Assembly (NCBI GenBank): GCA_963793675.1 | Contig: CAWCBA010000010.1 | Location: forward strand, 372,001 to 436,000 | Direction: 5' to 3' | Length of the DNA stretch: 64,000 nucleotides | Source of the DNA: RPQJ01 sp963793675 | GTDB taxonomy: Bacteria > Pseudomonadota > Gammaproteobacteria > Steroidobacterales > Steroidobacteraceae | Shown here: piece after piece, positions 1-10,085 of the stretch | How the letters are laid out: the number at the start of each line of letters is the position of its first letter | Position numbering within the stretch: the stretch's first letter is position 1 | Program-made: the position numbers and the translations under genes | The notes under the pieces: generated by a model | Databases searched by the model: none | The model's input: only the letters and a program-made list of their open reading frames with translations | Told to the model about the DNA's origin: nothing

Positions 1-2
1 TG

Positions 3-2744
3 GGGCCCGATGCCACGGGAGTGGGCTGGATCTACCAGTACGCGCTCGTCGATCGCACCGGCAGCCACGACCTCGCGCAGCTGCGCAGCCTGCAGGACTG
101 GTTCCTCAAGTTCGAGCTGCAGGCGCTCGACGGCGTCGCTGAAGTCGCCACGATCGGCGGCATGGTCAAGCAGTACCAGGTGGTCGTGGACCCACTGCGC
201 CTGCGCGGCTACGGCATCCCGCTGATGATGGTCGAGAAGGCGATACGCGAGGGCAACCAGGAAATCGGCGGCTCGGTGGTGGAGATGGCCGAGGCCGAGT
301 ACATGGTGCGTGCCACGGGCTACGTGAAGAGCATCGGCGATCTCGAACGCATCCCGGTGATGGCGACGAAGGGCGGCACCACCGTGCTGCTGGGTGACGT
401 GGCCGAAGTGCGGCTTGGACCCGAGATGCGCCGCGGCATCGGCGAACTCGATGGCGAGGGCGAGGCCGTCGGCGGCGTAGTCGTCATGCGCAATGGTGAC
501 AATGCCCGCGCCACCATCCTGCGGGTCAAGGCCAAGCTCGACGAGCTGCGCGCGGGATTGCCGGAAGGCGTCGAGATCGTCGAGACGTACGACCGCGCCT
601 CGCTGATCCAGCGGGCGGTCGATCACCTCAAGGGCAAGCTGCTCGACGAATTCCTGGTCGTGGCGCTGGTCTGCTTCGTGTTCCTGCTCCACCTGCGCTC
701 CGGGTTGATCGTCGTGATCGTCACGCCGATCGCCGTGGCGTCGGCCTTCATCGTGATGAATGCGCAGGGCATCAACGCCAACATCATGTCGCTCGGCGGC
801 ATCGCCATCGCCATCGGCACGCTGGTGGACGCGGCGATCGTGATGATCGAGAACGTGCACCGGAAGCTCGAAAACGCGCCGCACGAATCGCGGCGCATGG
901 AAGCGATCTACGATGGCTGCCGCGAAGTCGGGCCATCGCTGTTCTTCTCCCTGATGATCGTGGCGCTGTCGTTCCTGCCCGTGTTCACGCTCGAAGCGCA
1001 GGAAGGGCGCATGTTCGCGCCGCTCGCGTACACCAAGACCTACGCGATGGTGGCGGCGTCGCTGCTCTCGATCACGCTGGTGCCGGTGCTGATCTGGTAC
1101 CTCGTGCGTGGCCGGATCCGGCCCGAGAACGCGAATCCGGTGAACCGCGCAGCGGCGGCGGCGTACAGGCCGGTGCTGCAAGCCGCGCTGCGCCGTCCGT
1201 GGGCGATAACCGCAGGCGCCACCGTGCTGGTGCTCGCGACCCTGTGGCCCGCCTTGCGTCTCGGAACGGAGTTCATGCCGGAGCTGGACGAGGGCGACCT
1301 GCTCTACATGCCGACGACGCTGCCCGGACTCTCGACCGATGCCGCGCGTTCGTTGCTGCAGCAGACCGACCGCTTGATCAAGACGGTGCCCGAGGTCGAG
1401 CGTGTCTTCGGCAAGGCCGGCCGCGCGGAAAGCGCCACCGATCCCGCGCCGATCGAGATGTTCGAAACGACGATCATGCTCAAGCCACGTGACCAGTGGC
1501 GCGCGGGCATGACGCCGGAAAAGCTCAAGGCCGAACTCGATGCGCTGGTGAAATTGCCAGGCGTGTCGAACGCATGGGGCTATCCGATCAAGACCCGCAT
1601 CGACATGCTCGCGACCGGCATTCGCACGCCGGTTGGCATCAAGATCATGGGGCCCGATCTCGCGACGATCCAGAGTCTCGGCCAGCAGGTCGAGACGATA
1701 ATGAAATCAGTGCCGGGGACGACGTCGGTCTATGCCGAGCGCACGGCCACCGGGCGTTACGTCGACATCGACATCGATCGCGTGGCGGCCGGGCGCTACG
1801 GACTGAACATCAAGGACGTGCAGGACATCGTCGGCAGCGCGGTAGGCGGCATGACGGTGAGCTACACGGTGGAAGGCCTCGAGCGTTACCCGATCAACCT
1901 GCGCTATCCGCAGGACTTCCGCGACTCGCTCGAGAAGCTGCGGCAGCTGCCGATCGTGGCGCCTACGGGGGCGAACGTGACGCTGCAGGAGGTCGCCCGG
2001 GTCGAGATCGTCGACGGTCCCGGGATGATTCGCAGTGAGAACGCGCGTCCGTCGGGCTGGGTCTTCGTCGACATCCAGGGTCGTGACCTCGGCGGCTTCG
2101 TCGATGATGCGAAAGCGCACATCGCGGAGCGGCTGGTGCTGCCAGCGGGTTACAGCCTGAGCTGGTCCGGGCAATACGAGTACCTGGAGCGCGCGGTCGA
2201 GCGCCTGAAACTGGTCGTGCCGCTCACGCTCGGCATCATCGTGCTGCTGCTCTACCTGAATTTCCGCAATGCGCGCGACGTAGGCCTGATCCTGTTCGCA
2301 TTGCCATTCGCGCTCGTCGGCGGCGTCTGGCTGCTCTACCTGCTCGATTACGATCTCTCGATCGCGGCGGCCGTCGGCTTCATCGCACTGGCGGGGGTTG
2401 CAACGGAGACGGGGGTGGTCATGGTCATGTACCTGGAGCACGCGTGGGCCGAACGCCGCGCGCTGGCGGTCGCCGAGAACCGGGAGCCGACGCGACGCGA
2501 GTTGCGCGAGGCGATCGTCCAGGGCGCGCTGCTGCGGCTGCGGCCGAAGCTGATGACCGTGATCACCATCATCGTCGGCCTGCTGCCGATCATGTGGGGA
2601 TCGGGCACCGGCGCGGCCGTCATGCGCCGCATCGCGGCGCCGATGGTCGGTGGCATGGTGTCGGCCACGGTGCTGACGCTGGTGATCGTTCCGTCGCTAT
2701 ACCTGCTGCTGCATGGCTGGAAGCTGCGGGACGAGGCTGTCTGA
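3..2744 (+). CDS. cusA: CusA-type heavy-metal RND efflux pump (5' end outside window)
   Basis: Inner-membrane proton-driven pump subunit exporting Cu(I)/Ag(I) through a tripartite CusCBA-type complex. The frame is open from the first bases (GPDATGVGWIYQYA is a CusA signature), so about 130 N-terminal residues are missing from a protein of roughly 1045. Visible are the membrane motif GTLVDAAIVMIENVH, the segment LLYMPTTLPGLS, and methionines in RIDMLATGIRTP, SAVGGMTV and DGPGMIRSENARP, which sit where CusA carries its metal-binding Met cluster. This favours Cu/Ag over the Zn/Co/Cd pump CzcA. The copper ATPase gene follows 62 bases later, consistent with a copper-resistance island. The family is certain; the metal is inferred from the methionines and the neighbour. 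Confidence 0.93.
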   Translation, partial: GPDATGVGWIYQYALVDRTGSHDLAQLRSLQDWFLKFELQALDGVAEVATIGGMVKQYQVVVDPLRLRGYGIPLMMVEKAIREGNQEIGGSVVEMAEAEYMVRATGYVKSIGDLERIPVMATKGGTTVLLGDVAEVRLGPEMRRGIGELDGEGEAVGGVVVMRNGDNARATILRVKAKLDELRAGLPEGVEIVETYDRASLIQRAVDHLKGKLLDEFLVVALVCFVFLLHLRSGLIVVIVTPIAVASAFIVMNAQGINANIMSLGGIAIAIGTLVDAAIVMIENVHRKLENAPHESRRMEAIYDGCREVGPSLFFSLMIVALSFLPVFTLEAQEGRMFAPLAYTKTYAMVAASLLSITLVPVLIWYLVRGRIRPENANPVNRAAAAAYRPVLQAALRRPWAITAGATVLVLATLWPALRLGTEFMPELDEGDLLYMPTTLPGLSTDAARSLLQQTDRLIKTVPEVERVFGKAGRAESATDPAPIEMFETTIMLKPRDQWRAGMTPEKLKAELDALVKLPGVSNAWGYPIKTRIDMLATGIRTPVGIKIMGPDLATIQSLGQQVETIMKSVPGTTSVYAERTATGRYVDIDIDRVAAGRYGLNIKDVQDIVGSAVGGMTVSYTVEGLERYPINLRYPQDFRDSLEKLRQLPIVAPTGANVTLQEVARVEIVDGPGMIRSENARPSGWVFVDIQGRDLGGFVDDAKAHIAERLVLPAGYSLSWSGQYEYLERAVERLKLVVPLTLGIIVLLLYLNFRNARDVGLILFALPFALVGGVWLLYLLDYDLSIAAAVGFIALAGVATETGVVMVMYLEHAWAERRALAVAENREPTRRELREAIVQGALLRLRPKLMTVITIIVGLLPIMWGSGTGAAVMRRIAAPMVGGMVSATVLTLVIVPSLYLLLHGWKLRDEAV

Positions 2745-2794
2745 AGGCGGCGGCTGACACTGCGATCGGGTCGCCGCCGGCGCCTCGGGAGGAC

Positions 2795-2800
2795 TAAAAT
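2795..2800 (+). promoter_or_regulatory. Candidate -10 box, leaderless start of the Cu ATPase gene
   Basis: TAAAAT lies exactly six bases before the ATG at 2807, so transcription would begin at about the start codon. No convincing -35 is seen at the right distance. The same spacing recurs before aguA, marC and the last gene of the window. Confidence 0.4.
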
Positions 2801-2806
2801 CGGCCG

Positions 2807-5102
2807 ATGGAAACCCCGTCCAATCATTCTCCTGAACACGACTGCTGCAGCAAGGCTGCGGCAGCCCCGGTCGCCGAGACACTCCCCGTAGCGGCATCGC
2901 CAGCCGTCGCGGAGCATTCGTGCTGCCACGCGCCCGGCGCCGCAGCGGAACTGAAAGCCGTGCCGATTCCGCGAGCGCTCGCTCCAGGCGAAGCGCTCTA
3001 CGTCTGCCCGATGTGCCCGGGCGTCGAAAGTGCCGTGCCTGGCGCCTGTCCCCGCTGCGGCATGGCGCTCGAGCGCGCCGTGCCGCTGGCAACGGCAGGT
3101 GACGATCCGGAACTGCTCGACATGCGGCGGCGGTTCGGATGGGCGGTCCTGTTCACCGTGCCGCTCATGGCGCTGGCGATGGGCGGCATGCTCGGTGGGC
3201 TGCCGCGTGCGCTGAGCGGTGCGGCCAGCGGCTGGCTGCAGTTTGCGCTGGCTACGCCCGTCGTTCTCTGGTGCGGTGCGCCGTTGCTGCAACGCGGCTG
3301 GCTGTCACTGCGCTCACGCAGCTTCAACATGTTCACGCTGATCGGGCTCGGCGTCGCCGTGGCCTATGGCTTCAGCGCACTGGCAGTGCTGTTCCCGCAG
3401 GTCGTGCCGCATGCGTTTCGCCATGGCGGGTCGGCAGGACTGTACTTCGAATCCGCCGCGATGATCGTCACGCTCGTGCTGCTCGGCCAGGTGCTCGAGC
3501 TGCGCGCGCGGGCCGAAGACGGGGTCGGCGCTGCGGGCGCTGCTCGACCTCGTGCCGCGCAAGGCGCACCGGATCGAGCCCGATGGCGCCGAGGCGGAAG
3601 TCGAGCTGACGCACGTGCATGTCGGCGACACGCTGCGCGTGCGGCCGGGTGAAAGGATTCCGGTCGACGGCACCGTGCTCGAAGGCGCGGGCGCAGTCGA
3701 CGAATCGATGCTCACCGGTGAATCGATTCCCGTCGACAAGGCGCCGGGCGCTGCCTTGATCGGCGGCACCGTCAGCGGCGGGGGAGCCTTCGTCATGCGC
3801 GCCGACCGGGTCGGCGGCGCGACGCTGCTGGCGCAGATCGTGCAGACAGTCGCCGATGCGCAGCGCAGCCGTGCACCGGTGCAGGCGCTGGCCGATCGTG
3901 TGTCGTCGTGGTTCGTGCCCGCCGTCATTGCGGTCGCCGTCATTGCTGCAATCGTCTGGATGAGCGTCGGGCCGCAGCCGCGACTCCCGTACGCGCTCAT
4001 CGTCGCGGTGAGCACCCTCATCATTGCGTGCCCATGCGCGCTGGGGCTGGCGACTCCCATGTCCATGACGGTCGCCATGGGCCGCGGTGCGCAGGCCGGT
4101 GTGCTGTTCCGCAGTGCGGACGCCCTCGAGCGGCTCGAACACGTCGACACGCTCGTATTCGACAAGACCGGTACGCTGACGCGCGGCCGACCCGAAGTCG
4201 TGACCGTGCTGCCCGTCGATGGCGTGCCCGAGAATGAACTGATGCGATTCGCCGCGAGCCTCGAGCAGGCGAGTGAGCACCCGCTGGGCCAGGCGATCGT
4301 TCGTCATGCGCTCGCACGCGGCCTGCGCCTGGGTCGCAGCTACGGGTTCGAGGCGTTTCCCGGGGCGGGCGCCGCGGGCGTAGTGCAGTTGCGCAAGGTG
4401 CTGGTCGGCAACGAGGCGCTGCTGCAGTCGCAGCGCATCGATCCAGGTTCGCTGGTGACCGAGGCAGGCCATTTGCGCGAACACGGTCAGACCGTGGTGT
4501 TCGTCGCAGTCGATGGCCACCCGATCGGGTTGATCTCGCTCGCGGATCCGCTCAAGGAAGAGGCGTGGGACGTGGTCAAGTCGCTGCAGGACCTTGGCCT
4601 GCGCGTCGTGCTCGTCTCGGGCGACCACGTGACCTCGGCGCGGGCGATCGCCGCGCAGGCCGGCATCAGCGAATTCCATGGCGGTGTCGATCCGGATGGC
4701 AAGGCGGAAATGGTGCAGCGGCTGCGGGTCGCAGGCCGCGTGGTGGCCATGGCAGGCGACGGCGTCAATGATGCGCCGGCACTCGCGGTTGCCGACGCTG
4801 GCATCGCGATGGGCGCCGGTACGGACGTGGCCAAGCAGACGGCAGGCGTCGTGCTGGTGAGCAACGACCTGCGGGGCCTGGTCCGAGCGTTCCGCCTCAG
4901 CGGGAAAACCATGAGCAACGTGCGGCAGAACCTCTGGTTCGCGTTCGGCTACAACGCGCTCGGCGTGCCGCTGGCGGCCGGCGTGCTGTACCCCGTCTTT
5001 GGCTGGTTGCTGTCACCCTGGATCGCCGCGGCCGCGATGTCGTTCAGTTCGGTCAGCGTCATTGCGAACGCGCTGCGGCTGCGCCGGGCCAGGCTCGACT
5101 GA
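2807..5102 (+). CDS. copA: Copper-translocating P1B-type ATPase (frameshift near 3517)
   Basis: ATP-driven copper exporter of the inner membrane, about 764 residues. The N-terminus is Cys/His-rich (DCCSK, HSCCH) followed by a heavy-metal-binding domain around residues 65-88 (VCPMCPG...CPRCGMALE). The usual form of this domain is CPMH; here the His is Cys. The core has the transmembrane CPC metal site (IIACPCALG, about residue 407), the phosphorylated Asp in DKTGTLT (about 452), SEHPLGQAI and GDGVNDAPAL (about 650). The frame breaks near base 3517: LELRARA continues one base on as KTGSALRALLDLVPRK, matching the family spacing with one extra base, so this is probably a sequence error. Transport direction and metal are inferred from the family and from cusA upstream. 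Confidence 0.88.
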
Positions 5103-5113
5103 CGGTCGTTTGC

Positions 5114-5119
5114 TACCAT
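5114..5119 (+). promoter_or_regulatory. Candidate extended -10 box, leaderless start of aguA
   Basis: TACCAT within TTTGCTACCATCG ends six bases before the ATG at 5126. The same 13-mer recurs at about 39866-39878 before the patatin-barrel gene, which supports a promoter role. Confidence 0.45.
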
Positions 5120-5125
5120 CGACGA

Positions 5126-6235
5126 ATGAGCAAGTCCCTGGATTCCAATCCGCGCCGCGACGGCTACCGCATGCCCGGCGAGTTCGAGCCGCATTCGGGC
5201 TGCTGGCTGTTGTGGCCGGAGCGTCCGGATAATTGGCGGCTCGGCGCCAAGCCGGCGCAACATTCGTTCGTGAAGCTGGCGGCTGCCATTGCGGGCAGCG
5301 AGCCCGTGACCGTCGGCGTTTCCGCGTCGCAGTACGCGAATGCACGGCGCTTGCTGCCGTCGCAGGTGCGCGTCGTCGAGCTCTCGAGCAACGATGCGTG
5401 GATGCGCGACGTCGGGCCGACGTTCGTCGTCAACGATCGCGGCGGCATCCGCGGCGTGGACTGGCGGTTCAACGCGTGGGGTGGCCTGCAGGGCGGCCTC
5501 TATTTCCCCTGGGACCGCGACGATGCGGTGGCGCAGAAGGTCGCCGAGATCGAAGCTTGCGACCGCTACCGGGCGCCATTCATCCTCGAAGGCGGCTCGA
5601 TCCACGTCGACGGGCAGGGCACGCTGATCACGACCGAGGAATGCCTGCTCAATCCCAACCGCAACCCGGGACTCGGCCGCGCCCAGATCGAGACGCAGCT
5701 CAAGCGCTATCTCAACGTCGACGTGATCGTCTGGCTCGGCAAGGGCGTGCACCTCGACGAGACGGACGGCCATGTCGACAACCTCTGCGCTTACGTGCGT
5801 CCCGCGGAAGTGGTCCTGACCTGGACCAACGACCGCAACGACCCGCAGTACGAAATTTCGCGCGACGCCTACGAGCGGCTCAAGGAAGCACGTGATGCGC
5901 GCGGCCGTCGCTTCAAGGTGCACAAGCTGCAGCAGCCGGGCCCGTTGCACATGACTGCGGAGGAAGCCGCGGGTGTCGATGCCGCCGAAGGCTCGCAGCC
6001 GCGCGCTGCGGGTGGCCGCATGGCGGCGTCCTACGTCAATTTCTACATCGGCAATCGCCGCATCGTCGCGCCGTTGCTCGACCCGCGCCGCGACCGGGAC
6101 GCCTTGCGCAAGCTGCAGGACCTGTTCCCCAAGCGCGAGGTGGTCGGCGTGCCCGGGCGCGAGATCCTGCTCGGTGGGGGCAACGTCCATTGCGTCACGC
6201 AGCAGGTGCCACTCGCCAGGGATCGCCGCCGCTGA
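5126..6235 (+). CDS. aguA: Agmatine deiminase
   Basis: Hydrolyses agmatine to N-carbamoylputrescine and ammonia, a cytoplasmic step of polyamine synthesis from arginine. At 369 residues it is full length for the PPAD/guanidine-modifying family. Landmarks are MPGEFEPHSGCWLLWPERPDNW near the N-terminus (W and P of the substrate lid), WMRDVGPTFV at about 92 (substrate Asp), DETDGHVDNL with the catalytic His at about 216, and the nucleophilic Cys in GGGNVHCVTQQ at about 356. The next gene begins eight bases after the stop and may be co-transcribed. No N-carbamoylputrescine amidase gene is visible nearby, so the rest of the route lies elsewhere. Confidence 0.93.
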   Translation: MSKSLDSNPRRDGYRMPGEFEPHSGCWLLWPERPDNWRLGAKPAQHSFVKLAAAIAGSEPVTVGVSASQYANARRLLPSQVRVVELSSNDAWMRDVGPTFVVNDRGGIRGVDWRFNAWGGLQGGLYFPWDRDDAVAQKVAEIEACDRYRAPFILEGGSIHVDGQGTLITTEECLLNPNRNPGLGRAQIETQLKRYLNVDVIVWLGKGVHLDETDGHVDNLCAYVRPAEVVLTWTNDRNDPQYEISRDAYERLKEARDARGRRFKVHKLQQPGPLHMTAEEAAGVDAAEGSQPRAAGGRMAASYVNFYIGNRRIVAPLLDPRRDRDALRKLQDLFPKREVVGVPGREILLGGGNVHCVTQQVPLARDRRR

Positions 6236-6243
6236 GGCGTGCC

Positions 6244-7746
6244 ATGACCACCCGACGCAGGCTGCACGAAGCGCTGAGCGGACGTCGCCTGACGCGACTC
6301 GAGTACGAGCACGCCCTGCCCAGGCTGCAGGATGCGCTGCTCGATGCGCAGTTCACGTTGGGCCAGTCGCGCAGGCACGCGGTCGTGATGATCGTGACGG
6401 GCATTCCGGCGGCGGGCCGCAGTGAAGTCGTCAACGAATTGCTGGGCTGGCTCGATCCCAAGCTCGCCACCGTCTATGGCTTTCGCGCGCCGAACGACGT
6501 CGAACGCGAACGGCCGACCCTCTGGCGCTACTGGCGACTGCTGCCGCCGAAAGGCCGGATCGCCATCCTGCATGGCGGCTGGTACCAGGACGTGCTGCTC
6601 CGAGCGGCCGGTCTCGGCGTGAAGGCCGAATCGGGTCCGGCGCAGATGCGCCGTGGCGTCGAGCGCGTGCGCCAGCTTGAACGGATGCTGGTGCGCGACG
6701 GTGTGGCGGTGTGCAAGGTGCATCTGCACGTCTCGCCCGCAACGCAGCGCAAGCGGCTCGCCAGGCTGCAGGCGAACAAGACCACTCGCTGGCGCGTGAC
6801 GAAGGAAGATCGCTGGCTGGCGCGGAATTACCGGCCGGTCGAACGGGCTTTCGAACGCACGCTGGCAGCCACCGACCAGCCCCTCGCGCCGTGGCATATC
6901 GTGGACGGCACGGACAGGCAGCATCGTGCGCTCGAGGTGGGGCGGCAGTTGCTGGCAGCGATACAGCACGTGGGCGACGCGATCCCGCGCGCCAGGAATG
7001 CGTCGAAGGGCGCCGTGGCGAATGCTGCCACCCGCGCTCGATTCGCGACCAGGGCTGCAGGTGATGTGCCGAGCGACGACGAGTACGACGCAGAACTCGA
7101 GCGTCTGCAGGGCAGGCTGGCGTTGCTGTCGCGGCGCAGGCGTTTCGAACGGCACGCGGTCGTCGCTGCATTCGAGGGCATGGACGCCGCCGGCAAGGGC
7201 GGCGCAATCCGCCGTGTCACCGCCGCGCTCGACGCACGGCAGTTCCGGGTCGTGCCGATCTCGGCGCCGACACCCGAAGAACTCGCGCGACCGTACCTCT
7301 GGCGCTTCTGGTTCCAGCTGCCGCCCCGGGGCAACTACACTCTCTTCGATCGCAGCTGGTACGGGCGCGTGCTGGTCGAGCGGGTGCGGGGTTTCGCCAG
7401 GGCTCCCGATTGGCAGCGCGCGTATGAGGAGATCAACGAGTTCGAGCGCCAGCTCACCGAGCACCGTGTCATCGTCGCGAAGTTCTGGCTGGCGGTGGGT
7501 CGCGAGGAGCAACTCGAGCGTTTTGCCGAGCGCGACCGCAATCCGCTCAAGCGCTTCAAGGTCGACCCCGAAGACTGGACCAATCGCAAGCACTGGGCCG
7601 CGTACCAGCGCGCTGCGCAGGACATGCTGGCGCGCACCGATACGCGGCATGCGCCCTGGACGATCGTGCCCGCCGACGACAAGCGCAGTGCGCGCCTCGC
7701 TGTGCTGCGCGCGCTCGGCGACCGCATCGAAGCCGCACTCGACTGA
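6244..7746 (+). CDS. pap: Polyphosphate:AMP phosphotransferase (two-domain PPK2)
   Basis: Transfers phosphate from polyphosphate to AMP to give ADP. About 500 residues with two tandem PPK2 domains, the arrangement typical of class II Pap enzymes. The first domain has a degenerate P-loop (GIPAAGRSEVV). The second has the canonical EGMDAAGKGGAIRRV at about 310-325 and FDRSWYGRVLVERV as Walker B/lid region. I chose the ATG at 6244; the in-frame ATG at 6190 would overlap the end of aguA and only adds a low-complexity tail. The gene sits between polyamine and ATP-grasp genes with no polyphosphate kinase in view. Confidence 0.88.
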   Translation: MTTRRRLHEALSGRRLTRLEYEHALPRLQDALLDAQFTLGQSRRHAVVMIVTGIPAAGRSEVVNELLGWLDPKLATVYGFRAPNDVERERPTLWRYWRLLPPKGRIAILHGGWYQDVLLRAAGLGVKAESGPAQMRRGVERVRQLERMLVRDGVAVCKVHLHVSPATQRKRLARLQANKTTRWRVTKEDRWLARNYRPVERAFERTLAATDQPLAPWHIVDGTDRQHRALEVGRQLLAAIQHVGDAIPRARNASKGAVANAATRARFATRAAGDVPSDDEYDAELERLQGRLALLSRRRRFERHAVVAAFEGMDAAGKGGAIRRVTAALDARQFRVVPISAPTPEELARPYLWRFWFQLPPRGNYTLFDRSWYGRVLVERVRGFARAPDWQRAYEEINEFERQLTEHRVIVAKFWLAVGREEQLERFAERDRNPLKRFKVDPEDWTNRKHWAAYQRAAQDMLARTDTRHAPWTIVPADDKRSARLAVLRALGDRIEAALD

Positions 7747-7776
7747 CGACGCAACCAATTCCCGACGGAGACCGAC

Positions 7777-8698
7777 TTGCCGCATATCGCCCTGGTGAGC
7801 ACGTTCGACGCGCTCGCACTCGACGAGGACCTGCCGCCGCTGGCGGAGGCGCTGGTGCGTGCCGGAGCGCAGGTGTCGACACCCTGCTGGGACGATGCGG
7901 CCGTGGACTGGTCCTCGTTCGACCTCGCCGTGCTGCGTTCGACGTGGAACTACGTCGAACGCATCGACGAGTTCCGCGCGTGGACACGCCGCTGCGCCGC
8001 GCAGACGCGGTTATTCAATCCGCCGGCACTGCTTGAATGGAACACCGACAAGCACTACCTGCAGCATCTGCATCTAGCCGGCGTGGCGGTCGTGCCGACC
8101 CGCTACGTCGAGCCGGGCGAGGACCCACGGGCGGTCACTGCGGCAGTTCCTGGCCGGCGGTCCGGACTCGCTCTCGGTCGGTCGCTACTGCGACTTTGAC
8201 CAGTTCGTGGTGAAGCCGTCTATCGGTGCCGGCTCGCGCGATGCCGCGCGCTACCGGCGATCGGACGCAGACTCGGCATTGGCACACCTGTCGCGACTGG
8301 TTGCAGCGCAAGGCCGCAGCGCCATGCTGCAGCCGTACCTGGCCGGCGTGGAGACGTCGGGCGAGACCGCGCTCATTTACTACGACGGGACGCCGAGCCA
8401 TGCATTTCGCAAGGGGCCGCTGCTGCGGCTCGATGCGGGACTGGTCGAAGGGCTGTTCGCGCCAGAGGAAATCAGCGCTCGCGAAGCGACGGATGACGAG
8501 CGGCTGCTGGCGGCCGCGGCCTACGCCGCAATCCCGTTCGAGCCACCGCTGTACGCGCGGCTCGACATGATCCGCGACGATCGGGGCGCGCCGGTCATCC
8601 TCGAACTCGAGATGACCGAGCCGTCGATGTACTTTGCGTATGCGCCGGGCAGTGCCGACCGATTCGCGGCGCTGTTGATCGCCCGAAGCGGAGGCTAG
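7777..8698 (+). CDS. RimK/glutathione-synthetase-like ATP-grasp protein (frameshift near 8135)
   Basis: Probably ligates a carboxylate to an amine using ATP; the substrate is unknown. The reading frame starts at TTG 7777 (MPHIALVSTFDALALDED) after a GACGGAG ribosome-binding sequence. It has LRSTWNYVERIDEFRAW and LLEWNTDKHYLQHL in the first part, then shifts by one base near 8135 (RAV to LRQFLAGGPDS) and continues with FVVKPSIGAGSRD and EMTEPSMYF, the ATP-grasp nucleotide and Mg sites. About 306 residues in total. The stop overlaps the stop of the convergent DUF3570 gene by a few bases, so no terminator separates them. Confidence 0.7.
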
Positions 8699-9841
8699 AA
8701 CCAGCCCGAGACGAACAGGCGGAACACGTCGGCGTCGAAGCCGTAGAGTTCCTCGGTGCCCGGTGCGCCGCCGGCTGTGACGTCGCGGAAGTCGTCGTAC
8801 TGGTAGTTGATGCGATTGTAGAACAGGTTCACGGTCGAGCGGCGAATGCGTTCCCAGCCAAGCGAGGGCAATTCGTAGGTCGCGCCGAGGCTGAACATGT
8901 GGCTCGTGAACGTGCTGAGTTCCTTGTCGCGGGCCAGGAAATTCTGCGCGTCGACCCGGGGGAACAGGTCGGAATAGAAGTCCGCCGCCGACTGGTCATA
9001 CCAGCGGTAGCCGACATCGAAGAGCCAGCGCTTGCCCCAGGGGTGCGTGTAACCGAGCGATACGGTGTTGGCGTCGATGCCCCACGTGTCGGTGTAGTAG
9101 CGGTACTCGCCGTAGATCGAAGCGCGATACGGCAGGTAGTACCGCGCATTGATGCGCGATGGCGTTGCTGGTGCGGGTCTGCGGGTAGAGTTCGGGCTGG
9201 TACGAGTATCCGCGCGCGCTCGTGTCGTCGAGGTAGCGCACCGAGCGATAGGGGTTGTTGAGGTAGCCCTCGTCCGTGATCACTTCGTAGTTGAGTCCGA
9301 CCATGAGCCGTGGCGTGACGATCTGCTGCAGGCCGAAGCGATAATTGCGGCGATCGACCGATTCCTGGAACGCGTTGTCGCCGCGCTTTCGCACTTCGTC
9401 CCAGCCCTGGCTGAATCCGAACGACACGGTCGTCAGGTCGCCGAACATGTCCTGGCTCAGGTCGAAGCTCGCGGTGTTGGCGGTGTAGTCGCTTTCGTCG
9501 CTCAAGGTGTAGCTCACGCTGTACTGGGTCTTGCCCTGCAGCATGTCGAACGCGAGGCTGCCCTGCGTGCGTTCTTCCTTGTACGGACTCGCCGTCGTCA
9601 TCACGTCGATCGACGCGCTCGACACCATGTCCATGTAGTAGTTGGCCGAGACCGAGTACTTCTCGGCGAATTTCTTGCGCAGCAGCAGCGAGGGGCCGTC
9701 GATCGTGACGCCGCCGCCGTCGTAACGGTGGTAGAGCACGTCGGCCCGGTCATCGGGGAGCACGGCGGCGTGTGCGACGCCGCTCGCGGCCAGCGCGAGA
9801 CTGGCGAGCGCGAAGAGTCGGGTCATGCTGCGCGAAGCCAT
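8695..9841 (-). CDS. DUF3570 outer-membrane-type protein (frameshift near 9160)
   Basis: About 381 residues with a signal peptide (MTRLFALASLALAASGVAHA) followed by a beta-rich protein full of aromatic alternating strands, ending in FRLFVSGWF, a typical outer-membrane C-terminal Phe. The pattern VLYHRYDGGGVTIDGPSLL matches DUF3570 proteins. Two ATGs are possible, 9841 and 9826; 9841 is used. The frame moves by one base near 9160 (TRTSNAIA to INARYYLPYRAS). It is the last gene of the leftward operon, eleven bases after the DUF4266 gene. DUF3570 and DUF4266 genes are known to travel together, often with ApbE. The function is unknown. Confidence 0.75.
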
Positions 9842-9852
9842 CCTGTGTCGCC

Positions 9853-10083
9853 TCAGTTGCAGCCGCAGCCGCCGCCGTGGCTGCCAGTGGCCCCGCGCGC
9901 ACCCTCGCGCGCCTCGAACACGTGGTTCAGGTAAGAGGCGGCCACCGGATCGCGTTCGGCCGACATCACGATGTCGGCGAAGTACTGGCGCTCGTACGGC
10001 TTGACCCATGGTTCGACGCTGGCGCAGCCGGTGGCGCCGGCGGCGGAGCACAACAACAGCGCGAGGCGGATCGATTTGCGCAT
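9853..10083 (-). CDS. DUF4266 small lipoprotein
   Basis: A 76-residue lipoprotein: MRKSIRLALLLCSAAGATGCASVEPW has a lipobox with Cys as the first mature residue, then the DUF4266 core VKPYERQYFADIVMSAER. The C-terminus is unusual, Gly-rich with two cysteines (HGGGCGCN), a candidate metal or thiol site. ATG 10083 is preferred over ATG 10089 because AGGA stands six bases upstream of it, whereas at 10089 the same AGGA would touch the start codon. The gene overlaps or abuts the thioredoxin gene upstream. The role is unknown; the C-terminal cysteines next to a thioredoxin suggest redox or metal handling. Confidence 0.75.
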   Translation of the reverse strand: MRKSIRLALLLCSAAGATGCASVEPWVKPYERQYFADIVMSAERDPVAASYLNHVFEAREGARGATGSHGGGCGCN

Positions 10084-10085
10084 GG

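Noticed and set aside
3510..3525. Programmed ribosomal frameshift in the Cu ATPase gene
   Set aside because: No slippery heptamer or structure stands out, and similar breaks occur in unrelated housekeeping genes throughout the window.
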